Of a stretch of 25,981 nucleotides of DNA, positions 16,322 through 25,192 are shown one piece after another. The position numbers and the translations under genes are program-made. The DNA comes from UBA1535 sp002323775 (GTDB lineage Bacteria; Bacillota; Clostridia; Tissierellales; Sedimentibacteraceae). Position 1 is the first letter of the stretch. Every line of letters begins with the position of its first letter. The stretch is taken from positions 1 through 25,981 of the forward strand of contig DAMAHZ010000044.1 of the NCBI GenBank assembly GCA_031993545.1, in the 5' to 3' direction. Below the pieces are notes generated by a model. The model saw nothing but the letters and a program-made list of their open reading frames with translations. It was not told the DNA's origin and did not search any database.

Positions 16322-17485
16322 TCATAATTTCATAAATTTTTTTATTAAAATCCTAGCAGGTTTGTAATAAAATCCTTCCATAGATTTTGTAACATTTTTT
16401 AGTTCTTCCATAATTGCAATGTTTTGCGGACAATGTTTTTCACATTGACCACACTTAACGCATAGAGAGGCATTATGCGCTTCACTTTTCATACTTGTCT
16501 GCATGATGTATTTCATTCTGGAAGCAAGTTTACCCTCAATCTCTCTGTCATTATAGCAAGAAAAACAAGTTGGTATATCTACTCCCTTTGGACATGGCAT
16601 ACAATAACTGCATCCTGTGCATGGAACTTTTATTTTTTCATTTAGAATCTGACGTACTTTTCGAAACATATCAAGCTCATTATCTGTGAAGGAATTTGCC
16701 TGTACTTGTGATGCAACTCTTATATTTTCTGCTATCATTTCTTGAGAATTCATTCCAGACAATACAACCGTAACCTCAGGATGATTCCATATCCATCGAA
16801 ACGCCCATTCTGCCGGGGTTCGCTCAACCTGTGCCGTTTCAAATACGTTATAAACTTCTTTCGGAAGATTTGTAACTAACTTTCCTCCTCTTAAGGGTTC
16901 CATAACCATAACCGGAAGCCCTTTAGCAGAGGCATACTCTAAGCCGCTTTTTCCTGCTTGATTATTTTCGTCCAGATAATTGTACTGAATCATACAGAAT
17001 TCCCAATCGTGCGCATCCACAAGCTTGATAAATTCTTCCTTGCCTCCATGATAAGAAAAACCAATATTGATAATCTGTCCTTTTTCCTTTTTTTCCTCTA
17101 TCCATTTCAGAATACCAAGATTAACAAGCCTGCTCCATATTTTCACATCAGTAAGCATGTGCATAAAATAGTAATCAATATAGTCTGTCTGCAATCGTTC
17201 TAATTCCATACTAAAAATCTTATCAAAATCTTCATATTTTCTTATTAGATACGGTGGCATTTTTGTGGCAATTTTAACTTTATCACGATATCCTTTTGCT
17301 AATACCCTGCCTAGTACGGCTTCACTGTTTGGATAAATATAGGCAGTATCAAAATAGTTGACACCATTCTCGATTGCATATATTATCTGTTTTTCAACTT
17401 CTTTTTCATCTTTGGGAAAACGCATACATCCGAAACCAAGTATAGATAATTTATCATTATTCTTAGGATTTACTCTATAATTCAT
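16322..17485 (-). CDS. Aldo/keto reductase with C-terminal 4Fe-4S ferredoxin domain
   Basis: 387 residues from an ATG with AAAGGA upstream. The N-terminal TIM-barrel shows the catalytic tetrad pattern: Asp/Tyr in FDTAYIYP, Lys in KIATKMP and His in YYFMHML. ILGFGCMRFP is the typical opening. The C-terminal 100 residues hold clustered cysteines: CTGCSYCMPCP, then CFSCY, and the 4Fe-4S motif CVKCGQCEKHCP. This two-part layout is that of the COG1453-type oxidoreductases common in anaerobic Clostridia. It probably links NAD(P)H or ferredoxin to reduction of a carbonyl compound; the substrate is unknown. It is the first gene of the pair with the nitroreductase. Confidence 0.93.
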   Translation of the reverse strand: MNYRVNPKNNDKLSILGFGCMRFPKDEKEVEKQIIYAIENGVNYFDTAYIYPNSEAVLGRVLAKGYRDKVKIATKMPPYLIRKYEDFDKIFSMELERLQTDYIDYYFMHMLTDVKIWSRLVNLGILKWIEEKKEKGQIINIGFSYHGGKEEFIKLVDAHDWEFCMIQYNYLDENNQAGKSGLEYASAKGLPVMVMEPLRGGKLVTNLPKEVYNVFETAQVERTPAEWAFRWIWNHPEVTVVLSGMNSQEMIAENIRVASQVQANSFTDNELDMFRKVRQILNEKIKVPCTGCSYCMPCPKGVDIPTCFSCYNDREIEGKLASRMKYIMQTSMKSEAHNASLCVKCGQCEKHCPQNIAIMEELKNVTKSMEGFYYKPARILIKKFMKL

Positions 17486-17746
17486 AATATTATTCCTTTC
17501 TATATATTTTTATAATTGCTTAGATTATTAAAAAACTTATTATTTTCATAGCCTTGACTAAGCTTTCATCCTTGGTTGAGCAAGCGACGACCTTATTTCA
17601 TTTATTCAATTTGCTAGACTCAGATACGTGTTTACTCCTTTCATTAATTTGTTTAAGCACTATGTTTACCGTATTATATTTATTATATCATACTTAAATG
17701 TAAAATTTCAATTTAAAATAGTTTCTGTAAATAATTTTTACATTAT

Positions 17747-17797
17747 AAAAGCACCTTCAAATGTTAGGTTTTTGTCTAGCATTTGTAGGTGCTTTTT
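17747..17797. terminator. Strong hairpin between the AKR gene and the RiPP operon, probable operon terminator
   Basis: AAAAGCACCT (17747-17756) pairs with AGGTGCTTTT (17787-17796), and inner arms CAAATG and CATTTG continue the stem. On the minus strand it lies about 190 nt beyond the last RiPP gene and ends in TTTTAT, so it may be the operon's terminator. It could equally act on the plus strand. The rest of 17486-17988 holds a repeat copy at 17811-17860, the 18-nt repeat at 17945-17962 and a small palindrome (TATAGA/TCTATA, 17970-17987), but no gene. Confidence 0.6.
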
Positions 17798-17810
17798 GTG
17801 TTTTAGTGGT

Positions 17811-17860
17811 TTTTAATCTATATTACATCATTCCTGGCATTATATACTCATATGTTAGGT
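17811..17860 (+). repeat. Imperfect direct repeat, right copy, beside the nitroreductase/AKR pair
   Basis: TATTACATCATTCCTG (17821-17836) is identical to 15500-15515, with weaker similarity on both sides. The two copies have the same orientation and enclose the GC-richer 15570-17485 gene pair. Confidence 0.45.
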
Positions 17861-17944
17861 GGTGTTTTATTTGTTTTACGTGTCGTTATATGTTGATAGT
17901 TTTGCATTATTTGCATTTTGTGAATTTAATTTATGTTAATTGAG

Positions 17945-17962
17945 TTAGCATTTTGTTAGCAT
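17945..17962 (+). repeat. 18-nt direct repeat, copy 2
   Basis: TTAGCATTTTGTTAGCAT matches 13524-13541 at 17 of 18 bases. It lies 27 nt beyond the 3' end of the last RiPP operon gene. Confidence 0.5.
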
Positions 17963-17988
17963 ATTCAGGTATAGAGTGCATTCTATAA

Positions 17989-20178
17989 TTATAAATTAAT
18001 TAAATCACAATAAGAATAGTCAATGCTACCTAAGTTTTTAAATATGTCTTTTAAATTTCCTGCAGATTGACAATAATTAAAACAATTACACTTTGCACAC
18101 TCAGAACTTGATAAGTCACGAATCACTCTAATGTTTTTTATGTTAGAGATTCTTAAACCATGTATATGTCCTAAAAATTCGCCAGTAAGTTCATAATATG
18201 CTTTCCCATCACTGTTTATTAAAATTGCATCATTTATTTCCTCTTTTACTAAATCAACATCATTTACTATTTCTCCAAATGCTCCTTTTATATTTGAATA
18301 TGTCTTAATAACCTCTATAGGTACAGATATAGATACTCCTTCTAGATCATTATTGTTAACAAATTTATGTATATAGTAAATATAATTATATATATACTTA
18401 GAATCAATCATATCTACTGCAAGACCTTTTCTCATAAGTCCATTAATACAAATTTGCTTAATTCCTATATTTCTGTAATAATTAAAAATTTCATCTACAT
18501 ATTGTACATTTTCGTTAGTTAATGTTAAATTACCAATCAAATCTATGTTTTTTGATAATACTTTCTTTATTGCATTATTTAATATTTCCCAATCGTCTCT
18601 TCCCGATATTTTATTGTGTAATTTACTTGTATGTGCATATATAGATACCTGTATATTATCCATTAATGTAAAAACATCTCCTATTTCTTCTAAAAAATAT
18701 TCGTCAATCAAAACTAAATTTGTTAATATCGAAATAATATTACCACTTTTTTTAAGTTTTTTTATTAAAGACAACACCCTATCTTTTTTTATTAAAGGTT
18801 CTCCTCCAGTTATTTGTATCATATATGAAGATTCAGATAAAAAATCAACAATATCGTTAACTTTAAACAATTCTTGAGGGTCATCACTTGATCCATTTAC
18901 TTGACAAAAATTACAATTACCATTACATTTATTGGTCATAGAAATTGCAACTTTAGTTATTCCACATCCCGATTTTTTCAAAAAACTCAATAAATTAATT
19001 CTTTTTTGTTCTGCATCACTTAAATTTGACTTATATTCTAATATTTCTCTTATTTTTTTATTTAAATCAATCAACTCACATTTTCCTGTATAAAAAGATT
19101 CATTATTGCAATTCATATATAATAAACAACTCTTGCAAATAATGTTATAGTTTTGAGTTTCATTACTGTTTTGCAATTTAAAAAAATCTATAATTTCAAT
19201 GTCTCTTAAATTATATTCTTTTTTATTAGTCCATCCTGAACTTATTAGGTTGCTATCATGAGATATATAACTAACAAAATTAGTGCTTAAATACTTATTG
19301 CTTTTTTCTTTATTATATACCATTAAAATATCTTCCCATTTTGAACCTATAAAAGAAAATGGTAATATTTCATTTGGAAATGTCATTGTATGTTCTTTAA
19401 TTCCATTAAATTCTTTACTCTCAAAAATATAAATCATTGATTCTATAATTTCATGACATCCAATATTATTTAATATGCCTTTAGCCCTTCCTCCTGGTAA
19501 AACATGATTAATATGCATACTGTCTATCCCCTCATTATATGCATATTTAACAATTTCCATAACATTCTTATGATTTTGCTCAGAAATTGTAGTGTTAATC
19601 TTTAATTTAATATTTTTTTTCTTAATTTCATTTATATTTTTTAGAATAAGCTTTAAATCAGTTCCTGATCTCAACATTTGATGTTCATCCTCATCCATAC
19701 TATCTAAACTTGTTTGAATTAGAGAAAATGGATTATTTTCTAATAATTCAATTAATTCTTCATGCATCTTACTCATTCTTATAGACATATTTGTCAAAAT
19801 ATGGAAAATTGTATTTTCTGATTTAAATACATTTAAATATTCTATACACCTTTTGGGAAATAACAATGGTTCTCCTCCACTTAAAATAAATATTAATGGT
19901 GAATTAAATTTTTTAAGTTCATTCAATCTATTTAAAATTAAAGAGCTTGCTTTATCATCTTCATACTGTGTACACTTTGAATTAGCTATGCAAAATTTGC
20001 ACTTCCCATTACATTTATCTGTTATTTGAATTCCCAATAAAAGTGGACTTGATGGTTTTATATTATTTTTAACATAAGCAGATATGACCTTATCATAAAA
20101 ATCACTATTATCATTAAGTGCTAAACTATAATTGTTTAAATTGCTTATAAAATTTAAAAATTTGTTATAATTTTTCAT
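17989..20178 (-). CDS. Tandem radical SAM/SPASM protein (two complete enzyme units in one chain)
   Basis: 729 residues; GAGGGTGA precedes the ATG, and the upstream gene ends 2 nt before it. Unit 1 has the CxxxCxxC cluster motif at C56/C60/C63 and GGEP at 101-104, with a SPASM-type Cys group at C348, C351, C357 and C367. Unit 2 repeats the plan: C418/C422/C425, GGEP at 458-461 and a terminal Cys group at C694, C697, C699, C703 and C724. Each unit should bind one S-adenosylmethionine-cleaving 4Fe-4S cluster plus at least one auxiliary cluster. SPASM enzymes of this kind modify peptide side chains or backbones, making thioether, C-C or C-O links or other changes. It is the last gene of the RiPP operon, so it probably makes a late modification. 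The fusion could allow two sequential reactions on one bound peptide. Confidence 0.93.
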   Translation of the reverse strand: MKNYNKFLNFISNLNNYSLALNDNSDFYDKVISAYVKNNIKPSSPLLLGIQITDKCNGKCKFCIANSKCTQYEDDKASSLILNRLNELKKFNSPLIFILSGGEPLLFPKRCIEYLNVFKSENTIFHILTNMSIRMSKMHEELIELLENNPFSLIQTSLDSMDEDEHQMLRSGTDLKLILKNINEIKKKNIKLKINTTISEQNHKNVMEIVKYAYNEGIDSMHINHVLPGGRAKGILNNIGCHEIIESMIYIFESKEFNGIKEHTMTFPNEILPFSFIGSKWEDILMVYNKEKSNKYLSTNFVSYISHDSNLISSGWTNKKEYNLRDIEIIDFFKLQNSNETQNYNIICKSCLLYMNCNNESFYTGKCELIDLNKKIREILEYKSNLSDAEQKRINLLSFLKKSGCGITKVAISMTNKCNGNCNFCQVNGSSDDPQELFKVNDIVDFLSESSYMIQITGGEPLIKKDRVLSLIKKLKKSGNIISILTNLVLIDEYFLEEIGDVFTLMDNIQVSIYAHTSKLHNKISGRDDWEILNNAIKKVLSKNIDLIGNLTLTNENVQYVDEIFNYYRNIGIKQICINGLMRKGLAVDMIDSKYIYNYIYYIHKFVNNNDLEGVSISVPIEVIKTYSNIKGAFGEIVNDVDLVKEEINDAILINSDGKAYYELTGEFLGHIHGLRISNIKNIRVIRDLSSSECAKCNCFNYCQSAGNLKDIFKNLGSIDYSYCDLINL

Positions 20179-20180
20179 TT

Positions 20181-20939
20181 CTACTCACCCTCAGATTGAT
20201 ATTTTTTTAATCCCTTATTTATAATTATTTTTAAAATAAAAGCATATAAAAAAGGTATTAAAAAAGACCATATAATTTCAATGTTATTAATCTTATTTAA
20301 AGCAATTTTTGTAGGAATAGCACTAAATAGAAATACTGGTATTAAATAAATAAAAAAATTTTTAATCATTTTAGGAAACACAGTATCAGGCTTTTCTCCA
20401 ATAGTTAAAAGTTGTAGAATTATTGGTGATAAAGCTTCTGACCTTATTCCAAACAACATAAAAGAATATACAATTAGGAAAATCATTCCCATAGTCAACA
20501 TTCCTGAAATTATAGATATAATATATATAACACTTACATTTGTATCAACTAATTTTATACAATACAAATTTAATATAACTAATAAAGGCGTTGAAAGAAT
20601 AGGGGCAAAATTGATATTTTTTATAACAAGATTTAAAATTAGAGAACCTGGTTTGAGTATATCATAATCTAAAAACCCACTAATTATTTCTTCACCAAAA
20701 ACTGAAGCTGTTTCAGCAAAAAATATAGCATAAAGATTATTTACCAAAAAGAAACATGATATATATAATAAAATCTCGTTAGATGTATATCCACCAAAAT
20801 TATTTACAGTTTTATTTAAAAGAAAATAACTTAAAAAACCTGATGCATATAACGCTATATCAGCTAAAAACCAGCTTATCATATTAGCTCTATATGCAGT
20901 TGATTTTTTGAAAGCATATATTAAAGATTCTTTAATCAT
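20181..20939 (-). CDS. ABC-2 type permease subunit B (COG3694/COG4587-like)
   Basis: About 252 residues from the ATG at 20939, 9 nt after GGAGG; the ribosome binding site overlaps the end of the previous permease gene. Longer in-frame starts lie inside that gene. There are six hydrophobic segments and few charged residues between them (for example ISWFLADIALYASGFLSYFL). It pairs with the permease upstream and the ATPase before that, in the order ATPase-permease-permease seen for the COG4586/4587/3694 exporter type. It probably forms half of the membrane channel that exports the modified peptide or confers self-protection. Confidence 0.85.
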   Translation of the reverse strand: MIKESLIYAFKKSTAYRANMISWFLADIALYASGFLSYFLLNKTVNNFGGYTSNEILLYISCFFLVNNLYAIFFAETASVFGEEIISGFLDYDILKPGSLILNLVIKNINFAPILSTPLLVILNLYCIKLVDTNVSVIYIISIISGMLTMGMIFLIVYSFMLFGIRSEALSPIILQLLTIGEKPDTVFPKMIKNFFIYLIPVFLFSAIPTKIALNKINNIEIIWSFLIPFLYAFILKIIINKGLKKYQSEGE

Positions 20940-20944
20940 TTTAA

Positions 20945-21733
20945 TCATCCTCCGTTTGATGTATATTTTTTCATTCCACAATTTTTAAGAGCTTGCATAA
21001 ATCCCACTAATATAAAAATCCAAATAATAGATATAATTAGACCCTTTTCTACAATTTGTATATTAAAACTATTATCAGTAAGCAACTTTGCAGGTATATA
21101 TGTTATATATGGGAATGGAGTATACAACATTATCCACTGAATCGCTTTAGGAAACATATCTAATGGAAAAACTGCTCCTGTCAATAATCCAGTAATTAGA
21201 TTTCTCACCGCTGCAATTCCCCAAATCTCAGTTGTCCAAAACGAAAAAAAACCAATTATTAAAGAAAATAATGCATTAGTAGTAAAAGCTATAATTACTG
21301 TAAATGGTAAATAAATAATTCTACTAAACACTATACTATTAGATGATATTATCATCATCACTGTTATAAACGGAAGATATATAAATATAAACCTGACAAA
21401 GCTTCTTGAAATAAAGCTAATTACAAGTTTAGTTGTATAGTTTATAGGCAGAAGCAATTTTTGCCCTAACTTATATGTCTTAACATCACCTTCAATTTCA
21501 TTTTCAACATGTATTTGAGTGAATATTAAAATTACATTAGAAATTACTATATAAACCATCATTTCCTTCAAACTATATCCAATTTCATTATTGCTTATTA
21601 TAGATTTCCAAAGAAAGAAACTTATTAAGATTGGGAAAAACAAATTATTTAAAATTTCAGAAAAAATATAAATTCTATATAAAAATAATTTCTTTATAGA
21701 ATTTTCAAGATATCCCCAAAATATTTTAATCAT
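20945..21733 (-). CDS. ABC-2 type permease subunit A (COG4587/COG3694-like)
   Basis: 262 residues. The ATG overlaps the end of the ATPase gene by 8 nt, and AGGAG lies about 13 nt upstream. About six membrane helices are visible, including a hydrophobic block near residues 110-150 and the segment GLLTGAVFPLDMFPKAIQW, a loop typical of ABC-2 permeases before the last helices. It should form a heterodimer with the next gene product. It has no peptidase or substrate-binding domain. The tight overlaps on both sides indicate translational coupling within the RiPP operon. Confidence 0.87.
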   Translation of the reverse strand: MIKIFWGYLENSIKKLFLYRIYIFSEILNNLFFPILISFFLWKSIISNNEIGYSLKEMMVYIVISNVILIFTQIHVENEIEGDVKTYKLGQKLLLPINYTTKLVISFISRSFVRFIFIYLPFITVMMIISSNSIVFSRIIYLPFTVIIAFTTNALFSLIIGFFSFWTTEIWGIAAVRNLITGLLTGAVFPLDMFPKAIQWIMLYTPFPYITYIPAKLLTDNSFNIQIVEKGLIISIIWIFILVGFMQALKNCGMKKYTSNGG

Positions 21734-22718
21734 ATTCTTTATTCATCTCCTTATATAATTCTTCAATTATTACATCCAAGCTATCTTCCGAAAAATTTAT
21801 ATCCGAGATCCCTTTAATATTTGATAATAATTGGATTATTTTTGTCATTTCTTCGGCTTTAAAATTTATACTACACATTTTCTCTTGTACTTGTACAGCA
21901 AATTCAGATATTTTTTCTATATTTTTAATAGAATCCGATGTAGCTGTAAATATAACTTTTTTTGACTCCCCTGTGTTTGATTTTAATTTTTTGATTGAAC
22001 CATTATAAAGTTCTTTTCCACAATCTATTATATAAATATTATCGCACAAATCCTCTATATCATTTATATAATGACTTGTGAGGATAATAGAAGGTTTATA
22101 TTTATCTCTATAATTTTTCAAATAATTTCTTATAGATTTTTGTGTTGAAAAATCCAATCCTAAAGTAGGTTCATCAAGAAATATTATTTTAGGAAGGTGT
22201 AAAAATGAAAGTATAAGCTCTCCTTTCATTTTTTGTCCCAAAGAAAGTTGCCTAACCTGCTTATATAAATCATTCCTATCAAAATTTAATTCCTCTGCCA
22301 TAGAAATCGCACGCTCAACTGCTTCTTTTTTATCTATAGAGTAAATTCTTGAATAAAGTCTTACAGAATCAATAATTGTTAAATCTCTATCTAGTTGCCC
22401 TTTTTGTCCCATAACTAAAGATACATTTTTTCTATAATTTTTACTTTTCTTAAATGGATCCTCATTGAGTATTAAAATATTACCAGTATCTGATTTTACT
22501 ATACCAGACACCATCTTTATAATTGTTGTCTTACCTGCTCCATTAGGACCTACAAGCCCTAGAATTTCTCCTGACTTTACAGTAAAATTAATATCCTTTA
22601 CTGCTTCAACTAAGTCATATTTTCTGCTAAACAATCCTTTAAAAGATGTAAGTAAATTATCATTTTTAAAATATGTTTTGTATGATTTACTTATATTTTT
22701 AACATCTATCTGTATCAT
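21726..22718 (-). CDS. ABC transporter ATP-binding protein (NatA/COG4586-like)
   Basis: About 330 residues from the ATG at 22718, 7 nt after GAGGT; an in-frame GTG at 22736 lies inside the preceding gene. Walker A GPNGAGKTT falls at residues 57-65, the signature LSLGQ at 158-162, and Walker B IIFLDE at 178-183, with a switch His in LTSHYIND. An N-terminal extension and a C-terminal regulatory tail make it longer than the common 230-300-residue exporter ATPases and match the COG4586 type. It energises the two downstream permeases. Substrate inferred: the RiPP product or a toxic intermediate. Another possibility is that the trio is only an immunity pump. Confidence 0.93.
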   Translation of the reverse strand: MIQIDVKNISKSYKTYFKNDNLLTSFKGLFSRKYDLVEAVKDINFTVKSGEILGLVGPNGAGKTTIIKMVSGIVKSDTGNILILNEDPFKKSKNYRKNVSLVMGQKGQLDRDLTIIDSVRLYSRIYSIDKKEAVERAISMAEELNFDRNDLYKQVRQLSLGQKMKGELILSFLHLPKIIFLDEPTLGLDFSTQKSIRNYLKNYRDKYKPSIILTSHYINDIEDLCDNIYIIDCGKELYNGSIKKLKSNTGESKKVIFTATSDSIKNIEKISEFAVQVQEKMCSINFKAEEMTKIIQLLSNIKGISDINFSEDSLDVIIEELYKEMNKEYD

Positions 22719-22723
22719 TATCT

Positions 22724-23809
22724 TTACCTCACACACCTTGGATCATAATTATTAATATCATTATATCTATCTATTATAAGACCTATACACCCACCATTGC
22801 AATCAGAAATTATATCACATAATTTACATTTCTCTGGATACGGTGATATAATTTTACCACATACTATATTAATTCTATTCTTAATTTCATCAATAGAATC
22901 GACTATATTCGCGATATAGAATTTTTCATGTTCTAAAAAAACGCATGGATATATTTCTCCATAATAATTTATATGTATGTTATAGTGAGCAGCAATACAG
23001 CTTCTTAATGATTCGTTATAGTGCATTTGCTTATTAGCATTCTCATTTGTTATATGCATCTTTTTTTGACAAGGATGTCCACTTAACCCACCTAAATAAT
23101 TAACTTTTCTCTTCTTCAAATATTCTTCAACCGTTATTTCAACTTTTTCTAAAATTGAATAATCAGGCTTTATCTCATCTGATAAAGCACCTCCCATCGG
23201 AACATACGGCGTAAATCCAATATTTTCCACACCCATATCGGATACAGTTTTAACTATATTAATAATGTAATTTTGGTTTAATTTAGTAGGTGTTATATTG
23301 ACTACAATAGGAATATGCATATCTAGTAAACCTTGTAAACATTCTTTTATTTTTATATTTTGAATTGTAGATATATTTCTTTGTAGATTTTTATCATTCT
23401 CAAAAAACTCATCTATGCTTAACTGAATATAGTCCCCATCAGCTAATGTATTTTTTAAAAATTTAATCGTACTCTTATCAATTAGCAAACCATTTGTTAA
23501 AATTATTAATCTAAATTTTAACATTTTAGCATTTCTTATTACTTCAAATATATTATCATCTAAAAATGGTTCCCCTCCACATATGATAATTTCTTCAGTA
23601 CCTAATTGCTTTAACTTTTGTAACAAAATTATTTTTTCAGGTAACAGTAAACTGTCTTTAGTAGATTTCATTTTATCTTTATTATAGCAATGTTCACAAA
23701 ACAGATTACATTGATTTGTTATTTCATATGAGACTGATATAGGTATTTTTATATTTCTTGCTTTATAAAATTTAATTAACCTATCAATATAGGTGTTATA
23801 AGCTTTCAT
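22724..23809 (-). CDS. Radical SAM/SPASM peptide-modifying enzyme B
   Basis: 361 residues; CAGGTGA precedes the ATG, which overlaps the previous stop as ATGA. The cluster motif CNLFCEHC places C34/C38/C41, and GGEP lies at 78-81. The C-terminal SPASM region has a Cys in SCIAAHYNIHINYYGEIYPCVF, then CKLCDIISDCNGGC and a final Cys four residues from the end. This is the layout of PqqE/anSME-like peptide maturases with auxiliary clusters. It has no RiPP recognition domain of its own and so probably relies on the separate PqqD-like protein. The predicted substrate is the 38-residue precursor encoded at the start of the operon. Confidence 0.93.
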   Translation of the reverse strand: MKAYNTYIDRLIKFYKARNIKIPISVSYEITNQCNLFCEHCYNKDKMKSTKDSLLLPEKIILLQKLKQLGTEEIIICGGEPFLDDNIFEVIRNAKMLKFRLIILTNGLLIDKSTIKFLKNTLADGDYIQLSIDEFFENDKNLQRNISTIQNIKIKECLQGLLDMHIPIVVNITPTKLNQNYIINIVKTVSDMGVENIGFTPYVPMGGALSDEIKPDYSILEKVEITVEEYLKKRKVNYLGGLSGHPCQKKMHITNENANKQMHYNESLRSCIAAHYNIHINYYGEIYPCVFLEHEKFYIANIVDSIDEIKNRINIVCGKIISPYPEKCKLCDIISDCNGGCIGLIIDRYNDINNYDPRCVR

Positions 23810-24894
23810 ATCAATTCACCTGCACACTTCTGATAACAATACTTCCCAAAACTACAATTTGAACATTTTAATGATTTTTCAATTTGAGTTTTTACATAAT
23901 CGTTTGAAACTTTAGAATTCCAAATATCTTCTAAAGTTTCTAAAAACAAATTACCTATTGGATTTATTTTACTTTCTAAAAATACACAGGGATATACATT
24001 GCCATTAGTAGAAATGCACATCTTTGAACGCATAGCCGTACATCTCATATGAGTGTCATCACAATGTGAACAGCTGTTTTCACACTCTTTTTCAGATTTG
24101 ATTGGTGTACCAAAAATATCAAAGCTAATTTCTTCTTTTATACTCTCAATTTCTTTAAATAACATTTCGGATTTATCATCATCTAAAATGTACTTTGTTA
24201 ACGATTTGCCAATTGGAGAATTTAAAGAAAAAGATGATAATTTATAATTTTCTTGTAAATATTTTATCAAATCTATTATTCCCTTATAGTTTCTATTTGT
24301 TACAACACAATTAATACTTGGTTTTATACCAAATTCATTAAGCATTTTTATACTGTCCAATATTTTATTAACATCTCCACCACGGTTATAATCATTAAAA
24401 CATCCAATTCCATCTAAACTTATTTGTATAGAATCATATTCTGTTTTATAAACAGAAGCTATTTTTTCAACTATATTGTAATCAAAAAGTGTACCATTAG
24501 TTAATATATCTACTGGAATTTTACTTGCCTTTAATTCATAAAATATATCTATAAAATTCGGATGTAATAGTGGCTCTCCACCTTCTAAACAAACAACAGA
24601 TGAAGGATTAAAACCTAAATATTTAACAATTTGTTTAATGATATCCATAGACATAAAACTATCATCTTTTATTCCAAGTTGCGCCTTATAGCAATAAATG
24701 CAATTTAAATTACAATTATTTACTAGTTCTATGAATATTTCTAAAGGCTTTTGTGTCCTTATAATTTTTTTTGAATATAAACTCTTCTTAATAGTTTGAA
24801 TATAATTATGAAAAGTAAAAATATCCATATTTGAATTTTTAGCGTCATTTAATTTTATATTTTCTATTAATGATTTAAATTTTGATACTCTCAT
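23806..24894 (-). CDS. Radical SAM/SPASM peptide-modifying enzyme A
   Basis: About 362 residues. I take the ATG at 24894 as start; a TTG at 24906 gives four more residues but has no spaced ribosome binding site. The cluster motif CNLNCIYC places C61/C65/C68, and GGEP falls at 105-108. The SPASM tail carries CSHCDD, CTAMRSKMC, the NGNVYPCVFLES block, CSNCSFGKYC and a last Cys in QKCAGEL. The gene overlaps the PqqD-like gene by 20 nt and enzyme B by 4 nt, so all three should be made together. Reaction unknown: known relatives include thioether- and C-C-linking enzymes, but this precursor has no Cys, so a sactionine-type link is excluded. Confidence 0.93.
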   Translation of the reverse strand: MRVSKFKSLIENIKLNDAKNSNMDIFTFHNYIQTIKKSLYSKKIIRTQKPLEIFIELVNNCNLNCIYCYKAQLGIKDDSFMSMDIIKQIVKYLGFNPSSVVCLEGGEPLLHPNFIDIFYELKASKIPVDILTNGTLFDYNIVEKIASVYKTEYDSIQISLDGIGCFNDYNRGGDVNKILDSIKMLNEFGIKPSINCVVTNRNYKGIIDLIKYLQENYKLSSFSLNSPIGKSLTKYILDDDKSEMLFKEIESIKEEISFDIFGTPIKSEKECENSCSHCDDTHMRCTAMRSKMCISTNGNVYPCVFLESKINPIGNLFLETLEDIWNSKVSNDYVKTQIEKSLKCSNCSFGKYCYQKCAGELI

Positions 24895-25171
24895 CTTCTG
24901 ATACAACCCCTAATGTTTTTAGATTATCTATGATTTTTTTTAATACAAATTCAATTTCCTCGCTACTGCTTCCGACGTATGTAGATTTTAATTCTGTAAT
25001 AATATCAATAAAATTTAATCCTTTTTTTATTAATTCCAAAACATCATAAACATCTTTATTTGCCTTAAACATTTCTCCATTCTCTGCCACAAAGATTAAA
25101 ACATTTTCATTAATTGGCAAATCCTTCTCGTACCTTATAAAAACATTTTTATTTAGATAATATCTTTTCAT
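24875..25171 (-). CDS. PqqD-like RiPP recognition element protein
   Basis: 98 residues with AGGAGTG before the ATG. The predicted order is an N-terminal beta hairpin (YYLNKNVFIRYEKDLPI, VLIFVAENGEMFKAN) followed by helices (DVYDVLELIKKG, FIDIITELK) and a final helix ending LKTLGVV. This is the PqqD/winged-helix recognition fold, in which the third strand and third helix grip the leader peptide. Such proteins present the precursor to radical SAM partners. It lies directly behind the precursor gene and before enzyme A. The attribution rests on size, motif pattern and context; sequence identity to named PqqD proteins is probably low. Confidence 0.82.
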   Translation of the reverse strand: MKRYYLNKNVFIRYEKDLPINENVLIFVAENGEMFKANKDVYDVLELIKKGLNFIDIITELKSTYVGSSSEEIEFVLKKIIDNLKTLGVVSEDESIKI

Positions 25172-25192
25172 TTGTCACTCCTAATATTTTTT

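Noticed and set aside
17590..17650. Possible 12-codon upstream ORF (MKGVNTYLSLAN) before the aldo/keto reductase
   Set aside because: Its only Shine-Dalgarno-like sequence is inside the ORF itself, and there is no sign of a leader-peptide attenuator.
15500..17836. Minus-strand Gly-Met-Met-stop endings in both repeats read as GroEL tails
   Set aside because: Only a few codons match, and the preceding sequence (Tyr-Asp/Glu-Tyr) does not resemble GroEL; left as an unexplained repeat.
17628..17943. Two plus-strand frames of about 60 residues between the aldo/keto reductase and the RiPP operon
   Set aside because: They are hydrophobic by AT bias, run through the hairpin at 17747-17797 and have no convincing ribosome binding site.
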